Positions 18,242 to 29,531 of a stretch of DNA of 64,000 nucleotides are shown here, in pieces. The notes under the pieces are model-generated. The model saw only the letters and a program-made list of their open reading frames with translations. It searched no databases and was not told where the DNA came from. The stretch is taken from contig JAENYK010000009.1 of assembly GCA_016841825.1 (NCBI GenBank), positions 157,167-221,166 of the forward strand, read 5' to 3'. Source of the stretch: Halothermothrix sp. (lineage in GTDB: Bacteria > Bacillota > Halanaerobiia > DY22613). Both the position numbers and the translations under genes were made by a program. The stretch's first letter is position 1, and every line of letters begins with the position of its first letter.

Positions 18242-18487
18242 AAGAATTTCCCCTCCAAAAACATGTTAAAAACTTTACATCTTTCGGACACACCTTAGAT
18301 ATTACCTACACTTGAATTTGTGATCAGAGCTTAGGTTACCATAGTTCAAAGACATGTGACGCAAGATATTTTTCTAAGATTATTGACAAACAGATAAAAG
18401 GAACCAAATCCTGAAATTTTTTTCGGCAACACTATTCGACGTAAGAACAGTTAATCACATATGACGACCTTAATACAACTGAAATTA

Positions 18488-19453
18488 TTATATTGAAAAT
18501 CTTTTTTGCTTATTTTTCCATTCCATCGTCCAATTATAGTGTGCATTAAAGTAACTCTTATTCAACCAATGGTTCCCTTCAAGTGGCAAACGATATTTAG
18601 GAATTGTTCCATTTAATTCATAATGATGAATAGCAATGCAGTCTAATATTGCAGACTGCTCTAACTCACTTAACTTTCTTTCTTTTGAATATCCTTCATA
18701 AAATTTTTCAAAGCTATCAAATGTTTTTTCCATATCACTCTCTTTTACAGTCCAGAAGTCAGTTTGATCACATATTGTTGCGACATCAAAAATTGGATAT
18801 GAGTATGTTGATATATCAAAATCTAAGAAGATAATGTTTCCATCTTTTGTTTTTAACAAATTACCTGTATGTAAATCTCCATGACAAAAACCTTTAGGTA
18901 AATTATATATGTTATTCCAAAGCTCTTCACCGTATTTATTTATTTTATCAATTTTGCTTACATCTGAGAACATTTCTCGCATAATTTTTACAAATTGGTC
19001 AATATAATGATCTTTTTTAAGTTCACTTAATTTCTGATTATAGTCTTCCATTAATTTATGCATTTTTCCTGTTAGTTTACCAATTAAAAAAATATCCTCT
19101 TCAATATTTGGTTCTTCTCCGTCTATATGTTCAAACATAATACCTACCCTGATTCCCTCAGGCATCTCTAATTTTGTATATAATTTATCCTGTCTAGTAG
19201 GAATAATTCGAACAGCTGGAAAATTATTTGATCTTAAGTAGTTTATAATTTCAGTCGATTGTATTGCTGCGTCTGCATCAAATGTTCTATATAATTTAAA
19301 AACGTATCTTTTATCCTTTTCCAATAAAAAATAAACAGTTCCTATCATATCTCTATATAATTTTATATTATCAAAATTCATGTTGTAATCATTATTTAAG
19401 CAATCTATCATACTATCATAATCCGGGTATGAATGATATATTTTCAATGTCAA
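18488..19453 (-). CDS. Aminoglycoside phosphotransferase/choline kinase-like protein
   Basis: About 322 residues from a TTG start. The frame extends to 19525, but GAGAGGAG lies at codons 21-23 of that frame, so a TTG at 19453 or 19447 is the likely start. It has the protein-kinase-like APH fold: nucleotide-binding lobe with DKRYVFKLYR (Lys), catalytic loop FCHGDLHTGNLL (Asp), and metal site FLDFDIS (Asp). All three key positions are present, so it should be an active kinase. The substrate may be an aminoglycoside, choline, homoserine or another small alcohol, and cannot be decided from sequence. The neighbourhood of acetyltransferases would suit resistance, but this is weak evidence. Confidence 0.82.
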   Translation of the reverse strand: MTLKIYHSYPDYDSMIDCLNNDYNMNFDNIKLYRDMIGTVYFLLEKDKRYVFKLYRTFDADAAIQSTEIINYLRSNNFPAVRIIPTRQDKLYTKLEMPEGIRVGIMFEHIDGEEPNIEEDIFLIGKLTGKMHKLMEDYNQKLSELKKDHYIDQFVKIMREMFSDVSKIDKINKYGEELWNNIYNLPKGFCHGDLHTGNLLKTKDGNIIFLDFDISTYSYPIFDVATICDQTDFWTVKESDMEKTFDSFEKFYEGYSKERKLSELEQSAILDCIAIHHYELNGTIPKYRLPLEGNHWLNKSYFNAHYNWTMEWKNKQKRFSI

Positions 19454-19696
19454 AGTTCTCCTCTCACTTATAATTACTCCTACAGTTTTCCTATTCCCTT
19501 TGAAACGTGATCTTACTATTATCATCAGCTATTACCTGCTCAACAAAGTTTGAGTAACATTCTACTCCAAAAATCTCTAACTCCTTAACCACGCATGAAC
19601 CTTAGCCAGACCTGGCTAGATTCATAAATTTCGGCACAGCGCAGGAAAATTTTAAACTATCTGTTATATGATGCAGTGCTAACGATAAATTTCCTC

Positions 19697-20044
19697 TCAA
19701 TCAATGTTCTTGATTTTTACTGTGTATCTATCCTTTTGATTAAAGTAAGTCATATCAGAATAACCTGCATATATTTTACCATAATGCTTAGCTCCGGCTG
19801 GAATGAAATATCTATCTCCTTTGGTATATACATTCTTTTCTCCATTAATAACTAATTCAATTTTTCCCTCAAACACGATACTCCATTGGCTTTCATGAGT
19901 GTGTTCAGGTAATTCTACATCCTCATTGAACTTCATAAAAATAATTTGATGGTCTTCTCCTTGAGATAAATAAGCCTCAATACCTTTAAGTGGTATATCT
20001 GCTTCTGGTAATTTTAAAATTGGTTCAGGAAATATGTTTTTCAT
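19697..20044 (-). CDS. Small cupin-domain protein
   Basis: 115 residues, a single conserved barrel. The cupin motif 1 is recognisable at PEHTHESQWSIVFEGKIEL (His, His, Glu positions for metal), and motif 2 at YFIPAGAKHYGKI (Pro-Gly/Ala-x-x-His). Such one-domain cupins act as metal-dependent enzymes or small-molecule sensors. No DNA-binding domain is attached. The RBS GAGGG lies upstream. It stands alone; a role in binding a carboxylated or sugar ligand is possible but undetermined. Confidence 0.82.
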   Translation of the reverse strand: MKNIFPEPILKLPEADIPLKGIEAYLSQGEDHQIIFMKFNEDVELPEHTHESQWSIVFEGKIELVINGEKNVYTKGDRYFIPAGAKHYGKIYAGYSDMTYFNQKDRYTVKIKNID

Positions 20045-20199
20045 ACTTTTTAACCCTCCCTCTATAAAATAATTTTTTCTTGCAAATACTCATTCATTCT
20101 CAAAATTTCATGACATTTCACATCTTCTATCCAGGTAATACTATCAAAATATATATAATATGGAAGTAAGGTCTCTACCCAGTCTAGTAATACTTCTTA

Positions 20200-20580
20200 A
20201 AAAATATGACCACACTGACAGGTTTCCACTTTCCCCTGAGTAGTCACCCTCCACATCTCACAGTATCCTCTTTGAGGTTCTCACATTCCTTCAGACCACC
20301 TATCCATGAGTATGGACTTGGTAAGCTTCTTTACAGAGTCCAGGGTGATAATTTTTCGCTTAACGGAAACAACCTATATATCCATTCGCTCTAACTTTAT
20401 AAAACCCTGCTTTTTCCTCAAAATATATAACATTTTTACAACTTATAACACAAACTAAAACGTTAAGTGACATAACCGCATTTCGGGCGGTCATCCTACT
20501 CAGGTTCTTTAGACTCCACCTCACGCTAGATACTATGCCGCGGTTAGATTCACCTATCGACACAACCCAAACAGCATAGA
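20200..20580. other. Unexplained structured, gene-free stretch
   Basis: The 660 bases between the cupin gene and carB hold no convincing gene. This part has higher GC than its surroundings and several short hairpins, for example GACCGCCCGAAATGCGGTT on the minus strand. It also has a 67-residue minus-strand frame (20360-20563) with unlikely composition. It looks like the remnant of a mobile element or a structured RNA, but I cannot identify it. Confidence 0.3.
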
Positions 20581-20621
20581 TATGATTCCCTACTACTCAT
20601 CTTACATTACAGGGCAAACCT

Positions 20622-20646
20622 AAAAAGCCACCTATGTTAAGGTGGC
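20622..20646 (-). terminator. Terminator after carB
   Basis: On the minus strand GCCACC and GGTGGC close a short loop (20627-20646), followed by a U run (20622-20626). It lies about 60 bases after the carB stop and ends the arginine operon transcript. Confidence 0.85.
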
Positions 20647-20708
20647 ATCTGTTACATCTTATCATCATTTTATAGTTGATCCAACTGTGATTTACCATCA
20701 AAAATCAC

Positions 20709-23700
20709 TTACATATATTGATCTAAAACATCATAAGTCAAAGGAATCTGTTGATTCACCCGCTGTAAAGCCCTCAAATAAGCATTTACAGTATCCAGCG
20801 AGGTAAAATAGGGAATTTGGCACTTATCCGCCATTGAACGAATCTGAAAACCTTTTCGTCTGGGGTCTCTTCCTTGTGTTGGTGTATTTATCACCATTTT
20901 TATTTCTTTCATATTTATTTGTTCCTGAATCAACTCGAGCTTCTCTTTCTCGATTAATCCTATTTCCAACCCCTGTTTCCTATAATAAGCTGCCGTTCCC
21001 TTTGTTGCTGCCAGATTGAATCCTAACTTCTTAAGCTGTTGGATTAATCCAATCGCTTCTTTGTGATCTTTTTCATTCAGGGATAATAGAACTGTTCCCT
21101 CTTTCGGGAATGAATATCCTGCTGCCACAAAAGCTTTCACCAATGCATCCTCATAATTTGAATCAATCCCCAGGACTTCTCCGGTTGACTTCATTTCAGG
21201 CATGAGTGCAACATCGACATCATTCAGTTTTAGAAAAGAGAATACAGGTGCTTTTACTGCAACCAGATTCGTTGTCGGAAAAAGCCCGATCCCATATCCT
21301 AAATTATTTAATTTTTCGCCTAAAATAACCTTTACAGCTAAATGCACCATCGGTACTTGTGTAACCTTACTTAAAATGGGAACCGTTCTAGACCCCCTGG
21401 GATTTACTTCAATCACATATACATCTCCATCCCTCACAACAAACTGAATGTTCATCAGCCCAATCACCGGTAGTGCTTTTGCAATTTTTTGTGTTTTTTC
21501 TACTAAAGTATCAATTACATCTTCCGGTAAAGTTTGCGGTGGGTATACACAAATACTATCACCGGAGTGAACCCCCGTCCGTTCAATATGCTCCACAATT
21601 CCCGGGATTAATATATCTTCTCCATCAGAAATCGCATCCACTTCCACTTCTATTCCTTCTATATATTGGTCTATCAAAATAGGATGTTCAGAAGAAATAG
21701 AGGTTGCTTCTTTAACATATTGTCGAAGTTTATCTTCATTATAAATCACCTGCATTGCCCGGCCTCCGATTACATATGAAGGGCGAACCAATACAGGATA
21801 TCCAATTTTCTTTACCGCCAAAATTGCCTCTTCAATTCCGGTCACCGCTATCCCTCTCGGTTGGGAAATACCAAGTTCGTAGAGTAATCGTTCAAAACGT
21901 TCACGATTTTCTGCAGCATCAATTGAATCGACAGAAGTTCCCAAAATCTGAACCCCTTTCTTTTGAAGCCTCTGGGCCAGATTAATCGCAGTTTGTCCTC
22001 CGAACTGCACGATCACCCCTTTAGGCATCTCTTTTCGAATCACATTATAAACGTCCTCACTATATAATGGTTCAAAATATAATTTATCTGCTATATCAAA
22101 ATCGGTACTAACCGTTTCTGGATTATTATTAATAATGATAGACTCATATCCAGCCTCCTTAATTGCTAAGGCAGCATGTACCGAACAGTAATCAAATTCA
22201 ATTCCCTGACCAATACGAATTGGACCAGACCCAATCACAATGATTTTTTCCTTCTTACTAATAATATTCTCATCTTCCTGTTCATAGGTAGAATAATAAT
22301 ACGGCGTAGCTGACTCAAACTCTGCCGCACACGTATCTACCATTTTATAGATGGGATAAATGTTATGAGCCCGCCGCAGGGTATCCACCATCGCCATTGA
22401 TTCACCAGATAACTCTTGAATTTCTTCATTAGTAAATCCCTTCTTTTCGGCTTCTCTTAAAAGTTCCACCGTTAGCGGCTCTTTTTCCAGGGCTTTTTCA
22501 ATCTGAATAATCTGCTCAATTTTATATAAAAACCATGGATCTATTTTTGTAACTGCATGAATTTCTTCTACCAAAATACCTTTCCGTAATCCTTCTGCAA
22601 TCACAAAAATTCGTTCATCATCACAAATACCAATTCGTCTTATAATCTCTTCATTTGTCAGTGAAGAAAGTTCTCTTCTTCTTAATCCTGTATCATTTCC
22701 CTCCAGAGAAATAATTGCTTTTAAAAACGAACTTTCAAAAGTACGGTCAATCGCCATCACTTCTCCGGTTGCCTTCATCTGCGTTCCTAGAGTACGATTC
22801 GCATCGGGAAATTTATCAAAAGGCCATTTGGGTATTTTGGTCACAACATAATCTAAAGCTGGTTCAAAAGATGCCTTTGTTTTCTGGGTTACATAGTTTG
22901 GAATTTCATGTAAATGCAGCCCAATCGCAATCTTTGCAGCAATTTTTGCAATCGGATAACCAGCAGCTTTAGACGCCAGAGCTGATGAGCGGCTGACCCT
23001 GGGGTTAACTTCAATAACAATATACTCTAACCGTTCTGGATTCAATGCAAACTGTACGTTACATCCACCTTCAATCTGTAAAGCACGAATAATTTTTATC
23101 GCAGAACTCCTGAGCAGATGATACTCCTCATCCCTGAGAGTCTGTGAAGGGGCAACAACAATACTATCTCCTGTGTGAATCCCAACAGGGTCAATATTCT
23201 CCATATTACAGATAATGATGCAGGTATCGTTAGAATCCCGCATCACTTCATATTCAATCTCTTTCCAACCTTCTACACTCTTCTCTAATAATACCTGATG
23301 AATTCGGCTATTCATTAACCCAGATTGAAGAATCGTTTTTAACTCTTCTATATTCCGGGCAATACCTCCACCCAATCCACCCAGAGTATAAGCAGGTCGA
23401 ACAATGATCGGAAAACCGATCTCTTTTGCAAAATTTTCTCCCTCTTCCACACTATAAACGATCTTACTTGGTGCCACTGGTTCACTGATTTTTTCCATTA
23501 ACTTTTTGAACTTGTCCCGATCCTCTGCTTTTTGAATCGAATCTAAAGATGTTCCTAATAACTTTACCTCATACTCTTCTAATACACCTGCTTCCTGAAG
23601 TTCTACCGCCAGATTTAAACCCGTTTGTCCTCCTAACGTCGGAAGCAAACCATCTGGCTTTTGTTGATTAATGATATAAGTTAAAGTCTCCACCGTCAAA

Positions 23701-23912
23701 GGCTGGATATATACCTGATCAGCGATATGATCGTCTGTCATAATAGTCGCCGGATTACTATTCACCAAAACCACTTCAATGCCTTCTTCTTTCAGTGCTT
23801 TACAGGCCTGTGTCCCCGCATAGTCGAATTCAGCAGCCTGTCCAATAATTATCGGTCCTGACCCGATCACTAACACTTTTTTGAGCATAGGGTTTTTAGG
23901 CACTCTGCTCAC
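20709..23912 (-). CDS. carB: Carbamoyl-phosphate synthase large subunit
   Basis: Makes carbamoyl phosphate from bicarbonate, ammonia passed from CarA, and two ATP. 1067 residues, the normal bacterial length. Two homologous ATP-grasp halves are visible: [20 protein letters not shown] then [16 protein letters not shown] in the first, and [20 protein letters not shown] then [20 protein letters not shown] in the second. A linker oligomerisation domain lies between them, and a C-terminal MGS-like regulatory domain (about 935-1067) follows. The start overlaps the carA stop by 17 bases, so the subunits are translationally coupled. It is the last gene of the argC-carB operon. Confidence 0.98.
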   Translation of the reverse strand: MSRVPKNPMLKKVLVIGSGPIIIGQAAEFDYAGTQACKALKEEGIEVVLVNSNPATIMTDDHIADQVYIQPLTVETLTYIINQQKPDGLLPTLGGQTGLNLAVELQEAGVLEEYEVKLLGTSLDSIQKAEDRDKFKKLMEKISEPVAPSKIVYSVEEGENFAKEIGFPIIVRPAYTLGGLGGGIARNIEELKTILQSGLMNSRIHQVLLEKSVEGWKEIEYEVMRDSNDTCIIICNMENIDPVGIHTGDSIVVAPSQTLRDEEYHLLRSSAIKIIRALQIEGGCNVQFALNPERLEYIVIEVNPRVSRSSALASKAAGYPIAKIAAKIAIGLHLHEIPNYVTQKTKASFEPALDYVVTKIPKWPFDKFPDANRTLGTQMKATGEVMAIDRTFESSFLKAIISLEGNDTGLRRRELSSLTNEEIIRRIGICDDERIFVIAEGLRKGILVEEIHAVTKIDPWFLYKIEQIIQIEKALEKEPLTVELLREAEKKGFTNEEIQELSGESMAMVDTLRRAHNIYPIYKMVDTCAAEFESATPYYYSTYEQEDENIISKKEKIIVIGSGPIRIGQGIEFDYCSVHAALAIKEAGYESIIINNNPETVSTDFDIADKLYFEPLYSEDVYNVIRKEMPKGVIVQFGGQTAINLAQRLQKKGVQILGTSVDSIDAAENRERFERLLYELGISQPRGIAVTGIEEAILAVKKIGYPVLVRPSYVIGGRAMQVIYNEDKLRQYVKEATSISSEHPILIDQYIEGIEVEVDAISDGEDILIPGIVEHIERTGVHSGDSICVYPPQTLPEDVIDTLVEKTQKIAKALPVIGLMNIQFVVRDGDVYVIEVNPRGSRTVPILSKVTQVPMVHLAVKVILGEKLNNLGYGIGLFPTTNLVAVKAPVFSFLKLNDVDVALMPEMKSTGEVLGIDSNYEDALVKAFVAAGYSFPKEGTVLLSLNEKDHKEAIGLIQQLKKLGFNLAATKGTAAYYRKQGLEIGLIEKEKLELIQEQINMKEIKMVINTPTQGRDPRRKGFQIRSMADKCQIPYFTSLDTVNAYLRALQRVNQQIPLTYDVLDQYM

Positions 23913-24966
23913 TCCCTTCTAATAAACTAAACCACTCTTCAAAAATATAATCGGCATCTTTAGGCCCTGGCCCTGCTTCTGGATGGAATTGAACAGCATG
24001 AATTTGATGATCAGGTGAACAAAAACCTTCAACCGTTGCATCATTGACATTAATATGTGTCACCTGAACATTCTCAGGTAACGATTCTGAAGAAATGGCA
24101 TATCCGTGATTCTGTGAAGTTATCATCACCTTATTGGTTCGTACATCCTGGACAGGATGGTTGCTGCCCCGATGTCCAAACTTTAACTTATAGGTATCTC
24201 CCCCGAGAGCTAAAGCTAAGATCTGTTCCCCTAAGCATATCCCGAATAAGGGGATTTTGCCAATAAGTGTTTTCGTTGTTTCAATCGTTTTCAGCACATC
24301 TTTTGGATCTCCAGGCCCATTGGAAAGCAAAACAGCATCCAATCCATGGGATAGTATAGTCTCAGCCGATACATTCCAGGGGAATAGGTGAATTTCGCCA
24401 TACTGTTGAAGTTGCTCGATAATCCCCCTCTTCACACCTAGATCAATCAAACCAATTTTCTTCCAAGAACCATCAAGCACCGCTATATCCTCTCTTGATA
24501 CCTGTTTGACAATATCTTTTGGAAAAGAATGACTCTTTAGCTTTGCTTTCATTTCTTCTGTAATCTCTTCTGTAGTCATTAAACACTTCATTGTTCCATG
24601 ATTTCGAATGATTCTAGTTAGCATCCGGGTATCGATATTTGCAATTGCAAAAATACCCTGCTCTTTTAGATATTCATTCAACCTCTTATCACTTTTCCAA
24701 TTGCTTTCATGTTCTGCAAACTCTTTGACAATAAATCCACTAACCTGAATATGATCAGATTGGACATCTACGGCATTCACTCCATAATTACCGATCAGCG
24801 GATATGTCATTACTACAATCTGACCAGCATAAGAAGGATCTGTCAAAAGTTCCTGATAACCCGTCATTCCTGTATTAAATACAATCTCTCCGACAATAGT
24901 CTTTGCAGCACCAAAGGCGGTTCCCGTAATAATCATCCCACTCTCTAACAATATCATTGCTTCCAT
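23896..24966 (-). CDS. carA: Carbamoyl-phosphate synthase small subunit (glutaminase)
   Basis: Hydrolyses glutamine and passes ammonia to CarB. 356 residues: an N-terminal CPSase small-chain domain ([20 protein letters not shown]) and a C-terminal class I glutamine amidotransferase. The nucleophile Cys is in [16 protein letters not shown], and the catalytic His-Pro-Glu is in [15 protein letters not shown]. Length and motifs are normal. The start codon lies two bases after the argD stop. Placing carAB inside an arginine operon, with no pyr gene nearby, suggests this is the arginine-linked pair. Confidence 0.98.
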   Translation of the reverse strand: MEAMILLESGMIITGTAFGAAKTIVGEIVFNTGMTGYQELLTDPSYAGQIVVMTYPLIGNYGVNAVDVQSDHIQVSGFIVKEFAEHESNWKSDKRLNEYLKEQGIFAIANIDTRMLTRIIRNHGTMKCLMTTEEITEEMKAKLKSHSFPKDIVKQVSREDIAVLDGSWKKIGLIDLGVKRGIIEQLQQYGEIHLFPWNVSAETILSHGLDAVLLSNGPGDPKDVLKTIETTKTLIGKIPLFGICLGEQILALALGGDTYKLKFGHRGSNHPVQDVRTNKVMITSQNHGYAISSESLPENVQVTHINVNDATVEGFCSPDHQIHAVQFHPEAGPGPKDADYIFEEWFSLLEGSEQSA

Positions 24967-24968
24967 AG

Positions 24969-26159
24969 TTATTCCTCCCCAAGAACATCTTGTAAAATTA
25001 GAATTGCTGCATCGATATCATCTTTTTGACAAATAAGAGGTGGCACAAATCGAATAACATGAGAACCTGCTGATATCAAAAGTAAACCCCGCTCCATACA
25101 TTTTTGGATAATCGGAGCAACCTGAATTGTCATCTCCATTCCTAACATCAGTCCGACACCCCGAATATCAATGATTTCTTTAGAGATTTCTTGAAGCTGC
25201 AATAATCGCTCTTTCAAATAATTACCCTGTTCTGTCACATTGCTCAATAGATTTTGTTCGAAAATCTCAGTGAGCACCGTTTTGGCAGCTGTACTTGCCA
25301 GAGGATTTCCGCCAAAAGTTGAAGCATGATCTCCAGGCAGAAAAGCTTTAGCCACTCGCTCTACTGCCATCATTGCACCGATTGGAAATCCTCCCCCCAA
25401 TCCTTTAGCCAATGTAATCACATCAGGCTGTACATCATAATATTCATAGGCAAATAGTTTTCCAGTCCTACCAATTCCACTCTGAACTTCATCAAAGATC
25501 AGGATAATATTTTTTTCTGTACACAGGTTGCGGACATTTTGCAAAAATTCTTTTTCTACTGGTCGAATACCCCCCTCTCCTTGAATAGGTTCTAACATAA
25601 TTGCACAGGTTTTTTCAGTCACCATCTGCTTTAATCCTGCAAAATCATTAAAAGGTGCATAGGAGATCCCCGGGAGCATTGGGCTTAAGCCTTTATGATA
25701 CTTTTCCTGTCCTGTAGCTGTAATCGCGCCAAAAGTTCTTCCATGAAAGGACTGTTTCATCGTGATAATTTGAATACATTCTCTTCCATGTACCAGTTTT
25801 CCATACTTTCGACTTAGCTTTAATGCAGCCTCTACCGCTTCTGTTCCACTATTACAAAAAAACACTTTATCAAAACCACTATTTTCTATTAATAATTCTG
25901 CCAGTTCTATATTAGACATATTCCAATATAAGTTAGAACAATGAGTTAGCTTTTCTATCTGTTTCGTCAATTGGTCGATATATGTCCGATGTTTATATCC
26001 CAAACTATTAACTGCAATACCACTCACAAAATCTAAATACTTCTTCCCGTTTTCATCCCATACATACATACCATCTCCATTTTTCAAGATCACCGGGAAG
26101 GAATTATATGTATGCATAATCACATTTTTTCCCCGTTGAATCCACTCTGTCTGGCTCAT
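24969..26159 (-). CDS. argD: Acetylornithine aminotransferase
   Basis: PLP-dependent class III aminotransferase converting N-acetylglutamate semialdehyde to N-acetylornithine. 396 residues. The glycine-rich cofactor segment is FFCNSGTEAVEAALKLSRKY, the aspartate that binds the pyridine nitrogen is in LIFDEVQSGIGRTGK, and the Schiff-base lysine is in ITLAKGLGGGFPIG. All the key residues are visible. It lies five bases downstream of argB. Confidence 0.96.
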   Translation of the reverse strand: MSQTEWIQRGKNVIMHTYNSFPVILKNGDGMYVWDENGKKYLDFVSGIAVNSLGYKHRTYIDQLTKQIEKLTHCSNLYWNMSNIELAELLIENSGFDKVFFCNSGTEAVEAALKLSRKYGKLVHGRECIQIITMKQSFHGRTFGAITATGQEKYHKGLSPMLPGISYAPFNDFAGLKQMVTEKTCAIMLEPIQGEGGIRPVEKEFLQNVRNLCTEKNIILIFDEVQSGIGRTGKLFAYEYYDVQPDVITLAKGLGGGFPIGAMMAVERVAKAFLPGDHASTFGGNPLASTAAKTVLTEIFEQNLLSNVTEQGNYLKERLLQLQEISKEIIDIRGVGLMLGMEMTIQVAPIIQKCMERGLLLISAGSHVIRFVPPLICQKDDIDAAILILQDVLGEE

Positions 26160-26163
26160 CAGA

Positions 26164-27024
26164 TCACTCCTTAATCATTGTACCGATACCTTTTTTGGTA
26201 AATATCTCTAAGATCAAACTATGCTCTACCCTTCCATCTAAAATATGCACACATTTTACACCTTTTTCAACTGCCTCAACACAACACTCTATCTTGGGAA
26301 TCATTCCACCTGAAATCATGCTATCTTTAATATATCCTGCTACATCCTGGATCAATAACTCAGAGATGCAGGAAGAGGGGTCATTGAGATCTTTCCGCAC
26401 TCCATCTACGTCAGTTAAAAAGACCAATTTTTGAGCTTCCAATGCTCCTGCTATTGCTACTGCTGCATAATCTGCATTAATATTATACATGCTCCCCCCT
26501 TCATCTGTCCCAATTGGAGCAATCACAGGAATGAAGTCACTTTCAATTAGTATATCAAGAAGTGAGGGATTAACCTGAATTACTTCTCCGACAAATCCGA
26601 TATCTTCATGATCAGGGTTGATCTTTTTGGCCAAAAGAGTTTTTCCATCTTTTCCACTAATCCCAACTGCATTGACTCCCTGAGATTGAATTTGATTGAC
26701 GATTCCCTTATTAATCTTGCCGGATAAAACCATTTCCACAATCTCCATCGTTTCCTCATCAGTAACCCGAAGACCATTCCGAAACTCTGATTGTTTTCCC
26801 ATTTTCTGCAGAACTTTAGAAATTTCTGGTCCTCCGCCATGTACAATGACAGGACGAATCCCAACCAGTTTCATCAATATAATATCCTGAATGATCGCTT
26901 CCTGAATCAATTCATCATTCATGGTACTGCCACCATATTTGATGACCACAATCTTTCCGTAGAACTCTTTAATATATGGTAATGCTTCAATCAATACTTT
27001 TGCTTTTTCAATATATTTTCGCAT
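26164..27024 (-). CDS. argB: Acetylglutamate kinase
   Basis: Phosphorylates N-acetylglutamate with ATP. About 286 residues from the ATG at 27022-27024, two codons inside the longer frame, because GGGGTGATT lies just upstream. The amino-acid-kinase pattern is clear: KYGGSTMND at the N-terminus, IRPVIVHGGGPEISKVL for the substrate, and the nucleotide-binding KLVFLTDVDGVRKD. The gene lies between argJ and argD with gaps of only a few bases. Confidence 0.96.
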   Translation of the reverse strand: MRKYIEKAKVLIEALPYIKEFYGKIVVIKYGGSTMNDELIQEAIIQDIILMKLVGIRPVIVHGGGPEISKVLQKMGKQSEFRNGLRVTDEETMEIVEMVLSGKINKGIVNQIQSQGVNAVGISGKDGKTLLAKKINPDHEDIGFVGEVIQVNPSLLDILIESDFIPVIAPIGTDEGGSMYNINADYAAVAIAGALEAQKLVFLTDVDGVRKDLNDPSSCISELLIQDVAGYIKDSMISGGMIPKIECCVEAVEKGVKCVHILDGRVEHSLILEIFTKKGIGTMIKE

Positions 27025-27036
27025 AAACAATCACCC

Positions 27037-28257
27037 CTAGGTTCGATATTCTCCATTAATTCTCACATATTCATAACTTAAATCACATCCCCAGGCTGTT
27101 GCTTCTTGATCTCCTTCTTCTAAATGAATTGTAATAACCAGTTCTTTTTCTTCTAAAATTTGCTTCGCCCTATCTTCATCAAACTCAATCGGATTCCCCT
27201 TCTCCATAAGAAGAACCGTCCCCACTGAACTACTGATCCCCATGCTTATTTTTGCCGGATCAAAATCAACGCCTGCATACCCCAGGGCTGCAATAAATCT
27301 CCCCCAATTGGCGTCTTCTCCAAATAAAGCTGTTTTAACCAGATTCGATCTGATAATTGATTTGGCTAATTTTTTAGCATCTTCCTTTGTAGCTGTTCCT
27401 TTTACCTGGACTTCCAAAATTTTTGTTGCCCCTTCTCCATCTTTTACAATCTGCTTCGCCAAATAAGTATTTACATAATGAAAAACTTCTTTAAAACGCT
27501 CATATTCTTTATTCTCTTCACAAATTTGAACATTTCCTACCGCCCCATTTGCCAGAACAGCAACCATATCATTAGTACTGGTATCACCATCAACCGAAAT
27601 CATATTATAAGAATCTTCCACACTCTCCTTTAAAGCTTTTTCCAGCAATCTCTCAGAAATATTCAAATCTGTCGTAATAAAAGCCAACATTGTCGCCATA
27701 TTGGGATGAATCATTCCAGACCCCTTTGCCATTCCACCTATTTTCACGGTTTTGCCCCCAATCTCTACTTCTACTGCAATTTCTTTAACAAAGGTATCGG
27801 TTGTCATAATTGCTTCGGCGGCTTTATGAGCTGCATCAACTGAATTACTTAGCATTGGCTTTATTTTTTCGATACCATTGGATATGATTTCAATTGGAAG
27901 TTGCTTACCTATAATCCCGGTGGATGCCACCAAAACCTCCTTTTCTTCTACCCCTAAACAAGAAGCTGTTTTTTTAACCATTAACTCAGCATTTTTCATC
28001 CCTGTATCTCCTGTACATGCATTGGCTATACCACTATTGATTACAATCGCTTTGATTGATTTATTCACTTCAACCACCTTTTGATTCCACAAGATTGGTG
28101 CTGCTTTGATCACATTGGTAGTCAAAACAGTCGCTACTGTCGCAGAAATCTCACTATATAATAAAGCCAGATCCTTTCTTTTTCTTTTAATTCCTATATG
28201 ATCACCTATTGCTTGAAATCCCTCCGGATGTGTTACACCACCAGCTACAATCTTCAT
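27037..28257 (-). CDS. argJ: Bifunctional ornithine acetyltransferase/N-acetylglutamate synthase
   Basis: Recycles the acetyl group between acetylornithine and glutamate, and can acetylate glutamate de novo, which would explain why no argA or argE is seen here. 406 residues. The self-cleavage site is within KGSGMIHPNMATMLAFITTD, where cleavage between Ala and Thr would create the new N-terminal nucleophile Thr. Length and motif are typical of ArgJ. It sits 33 bases after argC and 7 bases before argB. Confidence 0.96.
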   Translation of the reverse strand: MKIVAGGVTHPEGFQAIGDHIGIKRKRKDLALLYSEISATVATVLTTNVIKAAPILWNQKVVEVNKSIKAIVINSGIANACTGDTGMKNAELMVKKTASCLGVEEKEVLVASTGIIGKQLPIEIISNGIEKIKPMLSNSVDAAHKAAEAIMTTDTFVKEIAVEVEIGGKTVKIGGMAKGSGMIHPNMATMLAFITTDLNISERLLEKALKESVEDSYNMISVDGDTSTNDMVAVLANGAVGNVQICEENKEYERFKEVFHYVNTYLAKQIVKDGEGATKILEVQVKGTATKEDAKKLAKSIIRSNLVKTALFGEDANWGRFIAALGYAGVDFDPAKISMGISSSVGTVLLMEKGNPIEFDEDRAKQILEEKELVITIHLEEGDQEATAWGCDLSYEYVRINGEYRT

Positions 28258-28290
28258 TTGTAATACGCTCCTTTCAATTCCAAACCACTT

Positions 28291-29331
28291 TTAACGTACA
28301 AGTGGAATACCCGTAAGACCCATTCTTTCATCTAATCCAAACATAATATTCATATTTTGCACTGCCTGCCCTGCAGCTCCTTTTACCAGATTATCAATCG
28401 CTCCGACAATAATTACCCGGTTGGTTCTTTCATCAATTACAAATCCAATATCACAATAGTTTGATCCTTTGACCCATCTGGTTTCAGGATAAATATCTTT
28501 GTTCATCAGCCGGATGAAAAACTCTTCTCCATAGTATTTATTATAAATTGTAGATATTTCTTCATAAGAAACAATTTCCGTTAATCGACCATATGTAGTA
28601 ATCAGTATTCCCCGATTCATCGGAACCAGATGAGGAGTAAAGGAGATGTTGATCGTTCCACCACTTATTTCTTCCAATTGCTGTTCAATCTCTGGTATGT
28701 GGCGATGAGTTGCCACTTTATAGGCTTTGATGGATTCATTACATTCTGCAAAGTGTGTTCCCAAATTTAAAGACCGTCCAGCACCAGATATCCCCGATTT
28801 AGCATCTATAATGATACTATCTTTTTCCAGAATTCCTTCTTTTAGCAAAGGTGCAAGAGACAAAATGCTGCATGTTGGATAACATCCTGGGTTAGCTACC
28901 AAACTGGTTTTTCGAATCTCCTCTCTATTCCATTCGCAGAGTCCATACACAGCATTCTTCAGCAGCTCTGCATTATGATGCTCAGTACTATACCAGTCTT
29001 CATAAACTTCTTTATTTGTCAAACGAAAATCTGCACCCAGATCAATCACTTTTGTTTGAGCAAGTACTGCATCATTTAAGTTTTTAGATGCAATTCCATG
29101 AGGTAGTGCCATAAAAATAACATCTACTTCTATAGCAACCTGTTCCACTTCTTCATCTGTACACTCTATCTCACAGAGTCCTAAATAGCTTTGATATACG
29201 TCACTATAAACTTTTCCCGAAAAACTTTTCGATGTCATCTTTATAATCTCAACTTGTGGATGTCGCAACAAAATTCTTATTAATTCTTCTCCTACATATC
29301 CTGTTGAACCAATAATTCCAGCTTTAATCAT
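28291..29331 (-). CDS. argC: N-acetyl-gamma-glutamyl-phosphate reductase
   Basis: Reduces N-acetylglutamyl phosphate with NADPH to the semialdehyde. 346 residues: N-terminal Rossmann motif GIIGSTGYVGEELIRILLRH, active-site Cys in LVANPGCYPT and the conserved ATHRHIPEIEQQ segment. It is the first gene of the argC-J-B-D-carA-carB operon, and its promoter faces away from that of argG. Confidence 0.97.
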   Translation of the reverse strand: MIKAGIIGSTGYVGEELIRILLRHPQVEIIKMTSKSFSGKVYSDVYQSYLGLCEIECTDEEVEQVAIEVDVIFMALPHGIASKNLNDAVLAQTKVIDLGADFRLTNKEVYEDWYSTEHHNAELLKNAVYGLCEWNREEIRKTSLVANPGCYPTCSILSLAPLLKEGILEKDSIIIDAKSGISGAGRSLNLGTHFAECNESIKAYKVATHRHIPEIEQQLEEISGGTINISFTPHLVPMNRGILITTYGRLTEIVSYEEISTIYNKYYGEEFFIRLMNKDIYPETRWVKGSNYCDIGFVIDERTNRVIIVGAIDNLVKGAAGQAVQNMNIMFGLDERMGLTGIPLVR

Positions 29332-29360
29332 CTGATTCGCCTCCTCGACAATCTTTTATC

Positions 29361-29390
29361 ATTATACACCATAGTTTTATAAACATGCAA
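29361..29390 (-). promoter_or_regulatory. Promoter of the argC operon
   Basis: On the minus strand TTGCAT (29385-29390) and TATAAT (29361-29366) are separated by 18 bases, about 30 bases upstream of argC. Confidence 0.75.
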
Positions 29391-29466
29391 CTATTTTTTT
29401 ATAAAATATTTTATTCTCGTCTAGTTTCTTCATTTATAAGGATTTATTTGTTTCGCAGAAATAAAG

Positions 29467-29482
29467 GTATAATATTTTATAC
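29467..29482. promoter_or_regulatory. Candidate ArgR operator in the arg intergenic region
   Basis: The near-palindrome GTATAA-TATT-TTATAC lies midway between the two divergent promoters. Its size and AT centre resemble ArgR boxes; no ArgR gene is in the window. Confidence 0.4.
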
Positions 29483-29502
29483 AATTTTTATGCACAAAGG
29501 GC

Positions 29503-29531
29503 TTGCATAATATCCAAATTTTATGTATAAT
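29503..29531 (+). promoter_or_regulatory. Promoter of argG-argH with overlapping ArgR-like box
   Basis: TTGCAT (29503-29508) and TATAAT (29526-29531) are separated by 17 bases. The -10 is embedded in the palindrome GTATAATTATAC (29525-29536), which fits the TGnATwwwwATnCA form of Firmicute ArgR boxes except for one base. Repressor binding there would occlude the promoter. Confidence 0.75.

Noticed and set aside
20206..20563. Genes in the gap before carB
   Set aside because: Frames on both strands have no RBS, unlikely composition and overlap hairpins.
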